A stretch of 64,000 nucleotides of DNA. It comes from Rhodomicrobium vannielii ATCC 17100 (lineage in GTDB: Bacteria > Pseudomonadota > Alphaproteobacteria > Rhizobiales > Rhodomicrobiaceae). Numbering within the stretch: position 1 is the first letter of the stretch; every line of letters begins with the position of its first letter. Below the pieces are notes generated by a model. The model worked only from the letters and a program-made list of their open reading frames with translations, did no database searches and was not told where the DNA came from. The translations under genes and the position numbers were made by a program. Shown one piece after another: positions 1 through 8,417 of the stretch. The DNA lies in NCBI RefSeq assembly GCF_000166055.1, contig NC_014664.1, positions 1,203,927 through 1,267,926 of the forward strand, written 5' to 3'.

Positions 1-476
1 AAGATATACACGCGCCCGGCCCTGAAAGCGGCGGCGTTGCTGTCGAATATGACCAGCCCGTAAGCGGCGAAGCTCATCAAGGCGAAGCCGAGATAGAAAC
101 TGAGCCCGTCGAGCGATATGACGAGCAAAAGGTTTCCAGCCATCGTCAGCAAGAATAGGGCGTAGAAGCACGGCTGGCGATCCGACTGGCCGAAATAGCC
201 GCGCGCGAAAACGCCTGCTAGCAGCCACAACAGCGCGGTAGATAGCAGGAACGACTGCCCCGTGGCGTCGAGGCCAAGTTCGCTGCCCAGCAACAGGAAA
301 GACATGCGCACTTCGCCCTGCCCCGCCAGAAAGCCTGCCGCCAGTGCGGGTAGAGCGCCCCACGGAGCGAGCGTTAGCGCCAGCGGGGTCGTCGCCCGAA
401 ACGCGAACAGGCAAGTGCACAGTAGCGGCCACAGCACACCAGCCAAAAGCAGATTGTCTGACATTGTAGAGTTCAT
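1..476 (-). CDS. Proton-conducting membrane subunit (NuoL/Mrp type), N-terminal part
   Basis: Only the first 158 or so residues are in the window; the gene continues off the left edge. The translation is almost entirely hydrophobic, with several membrane segments and the character of NuoL/NuoM/NuoN-type proton-pumping subunits. The ATG at 476 overlaps the stop of the preceding gene as ATGA, so translation is probably coupled; a second in-frame ATG lies four codons later. It is the third antiporter-like subunit in this operon. Family is clear from context and hydropathy. Whether it is closer to MrpA, MrpD or NuoL cannot be decided from this fragment. Confidence 0.7.
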   Translation of the reverse strand, partial: MNSTMSDNLLLAGVLWPLLCTCLFAFRATTPLALTLAPWGALPALAAGFLAGQGEVRMSFLLLGSELGLDATGQSFLLSTALLWLLAGVFARGYFGQSDRQPCFYALFLLTMAGNLLLVISLDGLSFYLGFALMSFAAYGLVIFDSNAAAFRAGRVYI

Positions 477-1972
477 TGCCCCAGAAACTCCCGCTGCGCG
501 ATCAGGCGAACCCACTCCAACGGGCTATAAGGCGCCGCCGCCAACAATCCGAATGCCAATGCGAGCACCCCCGTCGCGATCAAAGGCAACAGGAGCGCCC
601 AGCCCTTCTTCGTGCGCGTGAGATTTTGTTCGCGAGGCCACTCCGGCGACGGCGCGGCGAACCAGGCGCGATTCAGGATCGGCAGGAAATAGGCCGCGTT
701 GAGCAAGGTGCTGCCAACCAGCACCAGGATCACCCAGCCCTGTTGAGCTTCGAGCGCTCCAAGACCGAGATACCACTTGGTTATGAAGCCGGCGACCGGT
801 GGCGCGCCTATCATGCCGAAAGCGCCAATCGTGAACGCCGCCATGGTCCACGGCATCCGGCCGCCGATGCCGTTCATTTCGCTTACTTTGTGGACCCCGA
901 GGGTCTGTGCGAAGCTGCCTGCGCAGAAAAACAGCGTTATCTTCATGACGCCCTGATTCACAAGATGCACGAGCCCGCCGATGGTGGCGATGGGGCTGGC
1001 GATGGCCACGCCGAGGATTATGTAGGCAACCTGACTGACCGTCGAATAGGCAAGCCGACGTTTGAGGTCGTCCTGAAAAAGCGCGCGCAACGAGCCGTAG
1101 ATTATGGTGACCGCCGCCAGCCAGGCGAGAGGGCTAAGAACGCCCAAACTCGCTGCAAACTGGACGCCGAAAACCTCGTACACCACGAGGACGATGCCAA
1201 ATGCGCCCGCCTTCACCACCGCGACGGCGTGCAACAGAGCGCTCACAGGCGCTGGCGCGACCATGGCTTCGGGCAGCCAGCCATGCAAGGGCACCAGCGC
1301 CGCCTTGACGCCAAGTCCCGCTATCAGCAACACGAAGATGGTCACGAGCGTCGTGTCATGAAGCGGCGAGAGATGCTGGACGAACCCCTGCGATACGAAG
1401 TCCAGCGTGCCCGTCAGCGTGTAAAGCCAGATCGTGCCGAGCAGCAGTAACGCGCCGCCGGACATCGTGTAAGCGAGGTAAATTTTTCCCGCGTGCCTTG
1501 CGGCCTCCGTCCCGCGATGAACGAGCAGAGGATAGGTCGCCAAGGTCAGCAACTCGTAAAAGAGCACGAAGGTAATGAGGTTGCCCGATAGCGCGACGCC
1601 GACTGTGGCTGTCACGCACAGGCTGAAGAAGCCGAAGAACCGGCTGCGATGCGGCTCACCTTCCAGATAGCCGATGGCATAGATGGTAGTGAAGAACCAT
1701 AACACCGTCGACAGAGTAACGAAAAGCAGTGCGAGTGGGCTTGCGCTCAAAACCAGATCCAACCCCGGCAGGAATGGAACTCGCGTCTCGAATTGACGCT
1801 CGTTATACACCCCCCAAAGCATCAGGCCGACCAGCGACAATTTAAACAGGGCACCGAACATATTGAGCGTGGTACGCAGGCCCACACGATTCTCAGGCAA
1901 GCCGAAGATAATCAGCCCGGGAAGCAACGAGCTCGCGATGACCAGCGGAGGAACCCATGAATCCAAGGTCAT
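473..1972 (-). CDS. Proton-conducting transporter subunit, MrpD/NuoN-like
   Basis: A 499-residue polytopic protein of the Proton_antipo_M family (Mrp antiporter subunit D, complex I ND2/ND4/ND5). It shows the conserved lysine-bearing segment LKRRLAYSTVSQ (about residue 303) and GVKAALVPLHGWLPEA (about residue 220), which carry the family's proton-channel lysines and histidine. Start ATG 1972 has GGAGG eight bases upstream, formed by the end of the previous gene, which lies only 4 bp away. It should work with the neighbouring subunits as one membrane complex exchanging Na+ or K+ for protons. Subfamily assignment between D and A/N types is uncertain. Confidence 0.85.
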   Translation of the reverse strand: MTLDSWVPPLVIASSLLPGLIIFGLPENRVGLRTTLNMFGALFKLSLVGLMLWGVYNERQFETRVPFLPGLDLVLSASPLALLFVTLSTVLWFFTTIYAIGYLEGEPHRSRFFGFFSLCVTATVGVALSGNLITFVLFYELLTLATYPLLVHRGTEAARHAGKIYLAYTMSGGALLLLGTIWLYTLTGTLDFVSQGFVQHLSPLHDTTLVTIFVLLIAGLGVKAALVPLHGWLPEAMVAPAPVSALLHAVAVVKAGAFGIVLVVYEVFGVQFAASLGVLSPLAWLAAVTIIYGSLRALFQDDLKRRLAYSTVSQVAYIILGVAIASPIATIGGLVHLVNQGVMKITLFFCAGSFAQTLGVHKVSEMNGIGGRMPWTMAAFTIGAFGMIGAPPVAGFITKWYLGLGALEAQQGWVILVLVGSTLLNAAYFLPILNRAWFAAPSPEWPREQNLTRTKKGWALLLPLIATGVLALAFGLLAAAPYSPLEWVRLIAQREFLGQ

Positions 1973-1976
1973 GGCG

Positions 1977-3428
1977 TCATCCTCCGCCCTTGAAGAGATG
2001 CCCCGTTCCGACCAGCTCCAAAAGCGGCAATGCCAGGAAGCCCATCAGAATGGCGCCGGAAGCAAGCAGCATCGCAGCCCACTCCATCGTCGCGGGCACG
2101 GTTGCCACTTCGCCCGGCTCCTCGCCCCTGGTGAAAGCGTGGCCCAACACCTTGAAGACATACCCCGCAGCCAACACCCCGCCGATTATGATCACCACGA
2201 CATAAGCCCAAAGCGCCTGAGACACCGCCGCCTGCAACAGCAGCCATTTGCCGATGAAGCCGCCGCTCGGTGGAAGCCCCATGATGCTGACGCCCGCCAG
2301 CGCAAACGCGCCGACACTGAGCGGCAGGCGCTGCACCACGCGATCGAGATCGGCGATGCGGTCGTGACCGCCGACCTTCATCAGATTGCCGGCGGCAAGA
2401 AACATCGCTGCCTTGGCAAGGGCATGGGAAAGGATCAGGCAGGCTAGAGCGTTCCACGCGGTCACGCCTGCGGCGGCGGCCAGCGGAAAGGCGAGGAACA
2501 TGTAACCGATCTGAGCGACGGTTGAGTAGGCGATCAGCAGCTTCAGCCGCTCTTGACGTAGTGCTTGCGCCGATCCCCACAGGATCGCCCCGGCCCCAAG
2601 CACGCCGAAAACTACGGCGAGGCCGCCGGATATCCCTGATATCATCTCCAGCCAGAGCCGCACTATTACGTAGAGGGAGGCCTTTACCACCAGCGCCGAC
2701 AAAAGTGCGCTCACAGGTGCTGGCGCGCTGGCATGCGCTGGGGGCAACCAGAAATGCAGCGGAAAAAGCGCAGTCTTCAACATCAGCCCGGCGATAAGAA
2801 GGCCGAAAGCTGCCCACGTAACGGGTGATGACGCCACGCGCTCGGAAAGAAGGGCGATATCGACGGTGCCGTAGCTATGATAAAGCAGCGCCACGCCCGA
2901 GAGATAGACGAGCGATCCAAGCAGCGCGGCCAGCAAATAGCGCATGGCCCCGGTCAAGGCTTCGCGATCGCCTTGCAACGCAGTCAAAGCGACTGCAGGC
3001 AACCCGATCAGTTCCAGCGAGACGTAAATGTTGAACAGGTCGCCGGAAAGGAAAAGCGCGCTCAGCGCCGTGAGCAGAAAATGCCATTGCGGCCAAAACC
3101 GCGCGGCATACGCGCCCTTGAAATAAGCGCTGGCGTAAAGGGTGATGCCCGCACCTACCACCGCCGTGGTGCCCAGCATGAGCAAGCTCAATCCGTCGGC
3201 GTATAGATCGATACCGAGCGGCGCGCCCCAGCCGCCTACCGGATAACGGGTGCTGCCACGGTCGACAAGCTGCCAGCCGAGCCCTATTACCGCCAGCGCA
3301 TAGGCTAGCGACAGCGAAAGCCCCAACGTCCGTGCAAAACTCGGCAGCAGGAAGCTGGCGATGGCAGCCGCCAGCGGTAACACTATGAGCAGGGGCGCCC
3401 AGGGAACCTGAGAAACAATCGCATCCAT
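1977..3428 (-). CDS. mrpD: Na+/H+ antiporter subunit D (MrpD-like)
   Basis: A 483-residue proton-conducting transporter with motifs typical of MrpD/MnhD: LKTALFPLHFWLPPAH (about residue 216) and LKLLIAYSTVAQIGYM (about residue 296), with many membrane helices. It follows mrpC by 5 bp, as MrpC and MrpD do in canonical mrpABCDEFG operons, which supports the D assignment over the next gene. The start ATG 3428 has GAGG four bases upstream. The two following genes are further pumps of the same superfamily, so the complex would have three such subunits, not the two (A and D) of canonical Mrp. Confidence 0.87.
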   Translation of the reverse strand: MDAIVSQVPWAPLLIVLPLAAAIASFLLPSFARTLGLSLSLAYALAVIGLGWQLVDRGSTRYPVGGWGAPLGIDLYADGLSLLMLGTTAVVGAGITLYASAYFKGAYAARFWPQWHFLLTALSALFLSGDLFNIYVSLELIGLPAVALTALQGDREALTGAMRYLLAALLGSLVYLSGVALLYHSYGTVDIALLSERVASSPVTWAAFGLLIAGLMLKTALFPLHFWLPPAHASAPAPVSALLSALVVKASLYVIVRLWLEMISGISGGLAVVFGVLGAGAILWGSAQALRQERLKLLIAYSTVAQIGYMFLAFPLAAAAGVTAWNALACLILSHALAKAAMFLAAGNLMKVGGHDRIADLDRVVQRLPLSVGAFALAGVSIMGLPPSGGFIGKWLLLQAAVSQALWAYVVVIIIGGVLAAGYVFKVLGHAFTRGEEPGEVATVPATMEWAAMLLASGAILMGFLALPLLELVGTGHLFKGGG

Positions 3429-3433
3429 GCGCC

Positions 3434-3742
3434 TCAGCCCCCATCCCGAGCGGGCGGTTCGGCTCGTTCGGAGGAGGCGTACACCCTCAGCATCAGGCTG
3501 AGCGCGAGGGCGGTGTTCGAAACCGCGACGACGATTCCGGTAATCACCATGGCTTGCGGCACAGGGTCGGTCGGAACGTCAAGTCCTCGCCTTCCCAGCG
3601 CGACGAAAAGTAGAAAGATGCCGCTGCCCATCACGTTGATCGCCAGGATCTTGCGCAACAAATGGCGGCGAACGATCAGCGCGTGAAACCCGAGGCAGAA
3701 TAAGCCCACGCCTGACAGCGCATAAAGGAACGCAAGGCTCAT
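3434..3742 (-). CDS. mrpC: Na+/H+ antiporter subunit C (MrpC/NuoK-like)
   Basis: A 102-residue protein with three membrane segments, the size and pattern of MrpC/MnhC, a homologue of complex I NuoK. Characteristic pieces are KILAINVMGSGIFLLFVALG and DPVPQAMVITGIVVAVSNTA; the DPxPQAxxLTGIVV stretch is a hallmark of MrpC. Its ATG at 3742 overlaps the stop of the upstream fusion gene by 4 bp (ATGA). It is a membrane subunit of the antiporter complex, packed beside MrpD. Confident. Confidence 0.9.
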   Translation of the reverse strand: MSLAFLYALSGVGLFCLGFHALIVRRHLLRKILAINVMGSGIFLLFVALGRRGLDVPTDPVPQAMVITGIVVAVSNTALALSLMLRVYASSERAEPPARDGG

Positions 3743-4746
3743 TGCTTTTGCTCGTCAGCCGGATCGGCGCCCAGGAAAAAGCCTACCAGCGTCGCGCCGA
3801 TGGAGACCGAAGCGAATATCTCGATGACCAGGATCAACATGCCGGCGTTTGCTGGTGGGTATTCCAGCAGCGAGCGGCCACCCGCCATGACCAGCACGGC
3901 GACAGCGAGGAAGACGACGACGCCCATCACGAGTGCAATGCGAAACGGCGCTTTGGCGAGGTGGCGCGGCAGTTGCCAACCCGACAGCAATAACAAGATG
4001 CTTGCCGCTCCCAGAACAGCTCCGGCCTGGAACGCCCCGCCGGGCGCACCCGTACCGACCCAAAGCAGATATCCCGCGACAACAATCGACACGGGCGTCA
4101 GCGAGCGGGTCAGGATGTCGAGCACGGAGTCCGGCGCCCGCTCGAAATTCGCGGTTCGCAATCCGCCTAGCGACCATGCGCCAAGCAGCGCCGATAACAG
4201 CACCACAAGTTCCAGCAGGGTGTCATAGCCACGAAAGTTGAGCAAAACGCCCGTGACCGGATGTTCAACGCCGCTGCTTTCCATCCGACCGGCGACTTCA
4301 GGATGCAGGCCCGACGCCTGCGGGGGAAGCGACAGCACGACATAACCGAGGCCTATGGCGAGCGCCGACACAAGCAACAGCGGCACATACTTCCCGAGCA
4401 GCGTCTCGGGTTCACCCGGCGGGCGATTGCCATTGCCTCGTTGCGTGACATCGCTGCTTGAGCCGCCGCCAGTCCCGCTTGCAACCGACACGCCGGGACC
4501 GCTCAGCCGCGACAGAGCCGACATCAGCAGTGTTCCCGTGATGCCGGCGCCGATCGTGGCCTCAGCCAGTCCAACGTCCGGTGCATTGAGCCTTACCCAG
4601 GCGATGGCCATGAAGACGCCGAAGATGACAAACAGCGCACAGGCCTTGAAAAGGTCGAAAGAGGCCAAGGCTTGCCAGGCGAGCAATAGCAGACTGACAG
4701 CAAGCACCCCATCGAAGGCCCAGTTCACCAGCGTCACCGCCTCCAT
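3739..4746 (-). CDS. MbhD-MbhE-MnhB fusion subunit of Mrp-type antiporter
   Basis: A 335-residue membrane protein that appears to join three Mrp/Mbh modules. Residues 1-80 resemble MbhD (DUF4040; note LNAPDVGLAEATIGAGITG). After a Gly/Ser/Asn-rich linker (about 85-115) comes an MbhE-like part with HPVTGVLLNFRGYDTLLE. Residues about 205-330 are MnhB, with GTGAPGGAFQAGAVLGAASI replacing the usual GHGxPGGGFxGG motif. In canonical Mrp the MbhD/E part is the C-terminus of MrpA. Here it is joined to MrpB, so the pump and coupling parts of MrpA are separate. It overlaps mrpG by 13 bp. Confidence 0.83.
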   Translation of the reverse strand: MEAVTLVNWAFDGVLAVSLLLLAWQALASFDLFKACALFVIFGVFMAIAWVRLNAPDVGLAEATIGAGITGTLLMSALSRLSGPGVSVASGTGGGSSSDVTQRGNGNRPPGEPETLLGKYVPLLLVSALAIGLGYVVLSLPPQASGLHPEVAGRMESSGVEHPVTGVLLNFRGYDTLLELVVLLSALLGAWSLGGLRTANFERAPDSVLDILTRSLTPVSIVVAGYLLWVGTGAPGGAFQAGAVLGAASILLLLSGWQLPRHLAKAPFRIALVMGVVVFLAVAVLVMAGGRSLLEYPPANAGMLILVIEIFASVSIGATLVGFFLGADPADEQKQ

Positions 4747-5033
4747 GGACTGATCCCTCTGCGCAATGCGGCTCTCGCCACCAAATGGGCTACGCAGGCC
4801 CCGGACATCAGCACCAGCAGCCAGATAGCCAGGAGTTTTGCGGCGATAGCCCAGGATACCGCCTGGATCGCCAGACCGGAGACGATCAGCCCCAAACCGA
4901 CATTGTCAGCCTTGGTCAAGGCATGCAGCCGGGTGTAAACGTCGGGAAAACGCAGTAGGCCGACTGTACCGGCGAAAAAAAAGCCGCCGCCGAAAATGAG
5001 AAGCGCAGCCGAGAGGTAATCAAACACGGTCAT
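4734..5033 (-). CDS. mrpG: Na+/H+ antiporter subunit G (MrpG)
   Basis: About 99 residues starting MTVFDYLSAALL, with three membrane segments and the MrpG/MnhG signature GLLRFPDVYTRLHALTKADN, the most recognisable motif of this family. I chose ATG 5033 over an ATG two codons earlier (5039), because GGAGG lies six bases before 5033 but directly against 5039. It overlaps mrpF by 14 bp and the downstream fusion gene by 13 bp, so the operon is tightly coupled. Confidence 0.9.
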   Translation of the reverse strand: MTVFDYLSAALLIFGGGFFFAGTVGLLRFPDVYTRLHALTKADNVGLGLIVSGLAIQAVSWAIAAKLLAIWLLVLMSGACVAHLVARAALRRGISPWRR

Positions 5034-5298
5034 TCTCATCCTCCGTGCCGGACCATGCCATGCGGACAAACGCGACTGCCGTCATCGCGGCCAAAAGGGC
5101 GAAAACAAGTGCGATGTCAAAGAGTGCCGGTGCCGATCCCGATGCGGCGAGCAAGATCAATATCGCCACCGCGTGAGTACCGAACAGTTGCGCGGCAAGC
5201 ATGCGATCGGCTGCGGTCGGTCCTTGAAATACGCGCCACATCCCTGCCCCGAGATTCAGCAACAGGAAGAACGCTAGGGAATCGTAAAGTGCCTGCAT
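5020..5298 (-). CDS. mrpF: Na+/H+ antiporter subunit F (MrpF)
   Basis: A 92-residue, three-helix membrane protein with the MrpF/MnhF hallmark RVFQGPTAADRMLAAQLFGT followed by a hydrophobic helix and a short charged tail. It lies 6 bp after the universal stress protein gene and overlaps mrpG. A small integral subunit of the antiporter; confident by motif and context. Confidence 0.9.
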   Translation of the reverse strand: MQALYDSLAFFLLLNLGAGMWRVFQGPTAADRMLAAQLFGTHAVAILILLAASGSAPALFDIALVFALLAAMTAVAFVRMAWSGTEDENDRV

Positions 5299-5304
5299 AT
5301 CTGA

Positions 5305-6246
5305 TCAATTTTCCAGCGCGACCGGCGTCTCGAAACCCGGCGGCTTTATCGCGAGGACCGAGCAATCGACTTGCTCGAGAACGCTTTCAGCCGTATTGCC
5401 CATGATGAACCCGCGAATCCCGGTGCGCGCCACCGTGCCCATGACGATGCAGTCGATCCTGAGCCGTTCGGCAAGCTCGGGTATCTCCTTGCTCGCCGCT
5501 CCTTTTGGCGTATGCACCGTGAGATGCAGCGCTGGATTCGCGTCGAAGCCCTTCAGAAAGGTGTCCAGCAATCGAGCATGACGTTCCCGGATGTGCTCGA
5601 CGAAATCATCGACCTGACCTTCCGGCGTCTTCAGCAAATTGCTGTCGCGCAGGGAGCTTTCTTCCGCGACCTGCCAGGCATGCACCACTTGCAGTTCCGC
5701 GGCCTCCGATAGGGCAAGAGAGACGGCCAGTTCCATGACCCGCACATTGAGAGCATGCCGTGTTGCCAGTTCGGACGAGGGATAGTCATCGTCGACGTCG
5801 ACCGCTGCAAGGATGCGTTTGGCGGCACTGGATGCTTCATCAGGTTTTATGAGCCATACAGGGCAAGGACATTCACGCAACAAGGATATATCCTCGCTGG
5901 AGAGCAGCCGGTCGACCCAGCCGGGCGAATTGTGGCATTTGATGACGAGATCATGCCGGCTGCGCAACACCTCGCGAATCACCTCCAGAAAGGCGATCCC
6001 CTTCAGTAATTTCGTCTCGATATCAAGGCCGTCGCGATGCGGTTGAATGAGGCGCGCCAGCCGCTTTTCGCGCTCGTCCACCATCGTCGCCAGCACATCC
6101 TGCAAGACGCGGCCCGAACGGGGCATCACATCCACGACGGTCAAGCTCGCCTTGTTGTTCTCGGCCAATTTCACCGCCCGCTGCAGCGCCGTGTCACTGC
6201 CCTTTTCTTGGTCCGCCACGCAGAGAATCTTCTTGAAGCCTTTCAT
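5305..6246 (-). CDS. Tandem-domain universal stress protein
   Basis: A 313-residue soluble protein with two UspA domains. The first begins KKILCVADQEKGSDTALQRA; the second begins near residue 150 (KRILAAVDVDDD) and ends with the nucleotide-binding signature GTVARTGIRGFIMGNTAE, matching G-x2-G-x9-G[ST/N]. It resembles UspE-type tandem proteins. It sits inside the antiporter operon between mrpE (10 bp upstream) and mrpF (6 bp downstream), so it is probably co-expressed. A role in ATP-dependent sensing or gating of the transporter is only inference. Confidence 0.85.
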   Translation of the reverse strand: MKGFKKILCVADQEKGSDTALQRAVKLAENNKASLTVVDVMPRSGRVLQDVLATMVDEREKRLARLIQPHRDGLDIETKLLKGIAFLEVIREVLRSRHDLVIKCHNSPGWVDRLLSSEDISLLRECPCPVWLIKPDEASSAAKRILAAVDVDDDYPSSELATRHALNVRVMELAVSLALSEAAELQVVHAWQVAEESSLRDSNLLKTPEGQVDDFVEHIRERHARLLDTFLKGFDANPALHLTVHTPKGAASKEIPELAERLRIDCIVMGTVARTGIRGFIMGNTAESVLEQVDCSVLAIKPPGFETPVALEN

Positions 6247-6256
6247 CGGAAGCCCT

Positions 6257-6832
6257 TCATCGGTCGCTGTCTACTTGCAGGCGCAGAGAAGCACCGCCCA
6301 TTTGTATTACCCTCCACTCCAGATTCTTGAGTTCGGCCATAGGATTGCTATCGCCATCCAGAACGTGGACCTTCAACACCTCCCCTTCCAGATCAACACT
6401 TAGCGTGCCAGGCAGCAAACATGCACTATTGGCTAGGATCACTCGTAGCAAACCCGGAGGCACGCGAAGCGGAAATTCGATGACCTCCGGTGAGATGGGC
6501 AGACGTGGATCGATGGCTCGAAGCGCCACATCGGTGCCGCCCCGGAGCGATTGCCAAACGAAGAATGCAGCGAAGCTGAAGACTCCCTTCAGGGACCATG
6601 AAGACGACGATAACATCGACGCACTCGTCAGCGTCGCTACCAACACTATTGGGGCGCCCACCAGCCATGAAGCAACGTCGCCGCCAGTCATGATCCACCA
6701 AAGGAGTGCAAAGAAGGGGGCGCGCACAAGAACGGCGCGTTTATCGATAGTCGCAATAATTTTCGACACGTTACTCACTCTGCGCATACGTTGAGTTGCA
6801 GCATGTGACAGGCTCGCAAGGTCAACGCCCAT
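6257..6832 (-). CDS. mrpE: Na+/H+ antiporter subunit E (MrpE)
   Basis: An MrpE/MnhE homologue of up to 191 residues. After a hydrophobic N-terminal half (FFALLWWIMTGGDVASWLVG) come the typical MnhE segments SCLLPGTLSVDLEGE and KVHVLDGD. It is the first gene of the operon. The start is uncertain: ATG 6832 gives a long hydrophilic leader, while an ATG at 6787 or a GTG nearer the first helix would give a more usual length. None has a strong Shine-Dalgarno sequence. Downstream order is usp, mrpF, mrpG, the B fusion, mrpC, mrpD. Confidence 0.85.
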   Translation of the reverse strand: MGVDLASLSHAATQRMRRVSNVSKIIATIDKRAVLVRAPFFALLWWIMTGGDVASWLVGAPIVLVATLTSASMLSSSSWSLKGVFSFAAFFVWQSLRGGTDVALRAIDPRLPISPEVIEFPLRVPPGLLRVILANSACLLPGTLSVDLEGEVLKVHVLDGDSNPMAELKNLEWRVIQMGGASLRLQVDSDR

Positions 6833-6865
6833 CGCCGGTCAGCGACCGTCATCCTTAAAACACAA

Positions 6866-6892
6866 GCCGCCGCCAGTGTTCCCGGCGGCGGC
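6866..6892 (-). terminator. GC-rich hairpin followed by T-rich run upstream of mrpE
   Basis: Nine-base perfect arms GCCGCCGCC / GGCGGCGGC separate a nine-base loop. Read on the minus strand, it is followed by TTGTGTTTT. It lies between the IS element and mrpE, so it could be a leader attenuator for the mrp operon, or the terminator of a gene displaced by the IS. I cannot tell which. Confidence 0.45.
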
Positions 6893-6920
6893 GCATATCG
6901 GCTATAATCGTCTGACAAAT

Positions 6921-6936
6921 TGCAATATTCATTGCA
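6921..6936. promoter_or_regulatory. Palindrome TGCAAT-ATTC-ATTGCA
   Basis: A perfect 6-bp inverted repeat with a 4-bp spacer, in the short region that must hold the mrpE promoter. The spacing and symmetry suit an operator for a dimeric regulator, but no regulator is identified and chance is possible. Confidence 0.3.
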
Positions 6937-6944
6937 GGTTAATC

Positions 6945-7980
6945 CTAGCTGTTCAGTTCCATGCTGTGATGGTCTGGCTTTCGGGTGAAGAGGTCTGGCT
7001 TTTCCTCGCTGAGTTTCCGGATAGCCTCGAAGGGTGTTCGGAAGCGTAAGGCCCTGAGTTGCTTGGCAAAGTTATAGGCCGACAGCCAGTCCCGGACGTG
7101 ACGGCGGAGATCGTCGATCGAGCCATAATGGAAGGTTCTCGTCGTCCCGTCCTTGATGGTTCGCACCATGCGTTCGGCCTGACCGTTCGTCCAGGGATGG
7201 TAGGGTGAGCCGGTGTTCGATGCCATGCTCGTCGCAGACCCTGCCGAAGACGTGAGCGACGAAGTCGCCGGACCTGTCGCGCTGGACGAACTGTACGCCG
7301 AACCTGAGCGCTTGTGCTCAGGATAAACCTTCGCTCCTGTGAGCACAGTGTGCACCTTGTAGGGAACGGCCGCGACGAGCACCTTGAGGAAGGCTGCAGC
7401 CGCGAGCCTGGTCGCCTTGCGATAGATGCGGGCGAACACGAGCTTCGAGGTGCGGTCGACGGCGACGAACAGGAAGCCCTTGCCGCCTTCGTAGCGAAGC
7501 TCGGCGATGTCGATGTGGAAGTAACCGATATCGTAGGCCCTGAATTGCTTCGGGTTTTCACGATTCGGCCTTGGGCAGCCGCGAGATGCCGTGGCGCTGC
7601 AGACAGCGGTGCAGCGAAGAGCGCGTCAGATGCGGGATGACGTCTTTCAGGGCCACGAAGACATCGTCGAGCGGCAGCCTCGCCTGCACACGCAGGGCGA
7701 CGATCGCAGCCTCTTTCATCGGCGACAACACCGTGCTGCGGCGTTCCTTCGGCCCCATCGGCCGATCTTCGACGGAACTGCACGCACGCCACTTTCTTAC
7801 GGTCTTCTCGTTGAGCCCGCAGCGCCTTGCGAGTTCCGCGACCGGAGCTTCCCGATCCCTGTAGTTCCGCTCGAACGGCGTGCGTACTCCTGGCGCCACC
7901 CGTGGAGAACCGGCGCATAGTTCCTCCCGCTGTGATGGCGTTACCGATACATTACAAGCCGAGACTGAATAGCTAGGCAC
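6945..7980 (-). pseudogene. Broken IS481-family transposase, copy 1
   Basis: Parts of a DDE transposase lie in different frames. The N-terminal third (7558-7980) has an HTH-like ELARRCGLNEKTVRKW and RSSLHRCLQRHGISRLP, then stops near 7558. The catalytic core continues in another frame with GYFHIDIAEL and AVDRTSK, then VPYKVHTVLT. The segment that should carry the DNG aspartate motif (about 7205-7325) is shifted and altered. The C-terminal part HPWTNGQAERMVRTIK is back in frame to the end. At least three lesions make it inactive. The final TAG stop falls in the CTAG flank outside the terminal repeat. Confidence 0.8.
6949..7972 (-). mobile_element. Degenerate IS481-family element, copy 1
   Basis: About 1024 bp, the normal size for IS481-family elements. 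The ends are imperfect inverted repeats: the left end starts CTGTTCAGTTCC and the right end finishes GAGACTGAATAG. Each end is flanked by CTAG (6945-6948 and 7973-7976), matching the CTAG core target known for IS481. The single transposase reads leftward and is broken. Both flanks also read C-CTAG-C and G-CTAG-G, which extends the inverted symmetry. Confidence 0.75.
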
Positions 7981-8417
7981 ACCATCATGATCGCCCCCTT
8001 CCTTGCTCCCTGTCGGTCACGTGTTCGAGCCTATGCAATGTGGCTCCGCGCGCAACCTTCGCGAACGCCTCTGCTTCGTGCAGGGTGACGGGCTTGACGA
8101 TATAGCTGTCGCCTTGCCGGAGCACGATTGCTGGTCGGCCATCCTTCAGCGTCCTGCGTCCGCGATAGACGAACGGGCCGCGATCGCCGGCGAAAAGAGA
8201 CGAGGGCCGGAAAGCCGCGGCTGCGCGACGGTGAGTTCTGAACGGCGGCCAACAGCCGTCTGTCCACCTGTCGTCGACTACGGCCGTGAAGAGCAGCAGC
8301 GGGTGGCTGAAGAGGTCGAAGGGCTACCGAAGGGCAGCGTTATCGTTGAATGGCTTGCAGATTATGCTGTCCTAAGGAGGCAGGTGCGGGGTGTGGGGCA
8401 ATGTTCACCTCACTTAG
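7973..8417. other. 445 bp of broken coding sequence between the two IS copies
   Basis: No intact gene. On the minus strand an open frame runs from about 8276 to a stop at 7985, with strongly GC-biased third positions and protein-like content such as GPFVYRGRRTLKDGRPAIVL and GDSYIVKPVTLHEAEAFAKV, but no start codon. On the plus strand, 8270-8400 encodes EEQQRVAEEVEGLPKGSVIV followed by EWLADYAVLRRQVR, which recalls small proteins next to lysis genes in alphaproteobacterial prophages. Both look like vestiges of genes cut up around the IS insertions. Neither is identified with confidence. Confidence 0.4.

Noticed and set aside
476-1450. Long open frame on the plus strand opposite the antiporter gene
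   Set aside because: It mirrors the minus-strand membrane protein, is Arg/Gln-rich with no domain, and arises from codon bias of the real gene.
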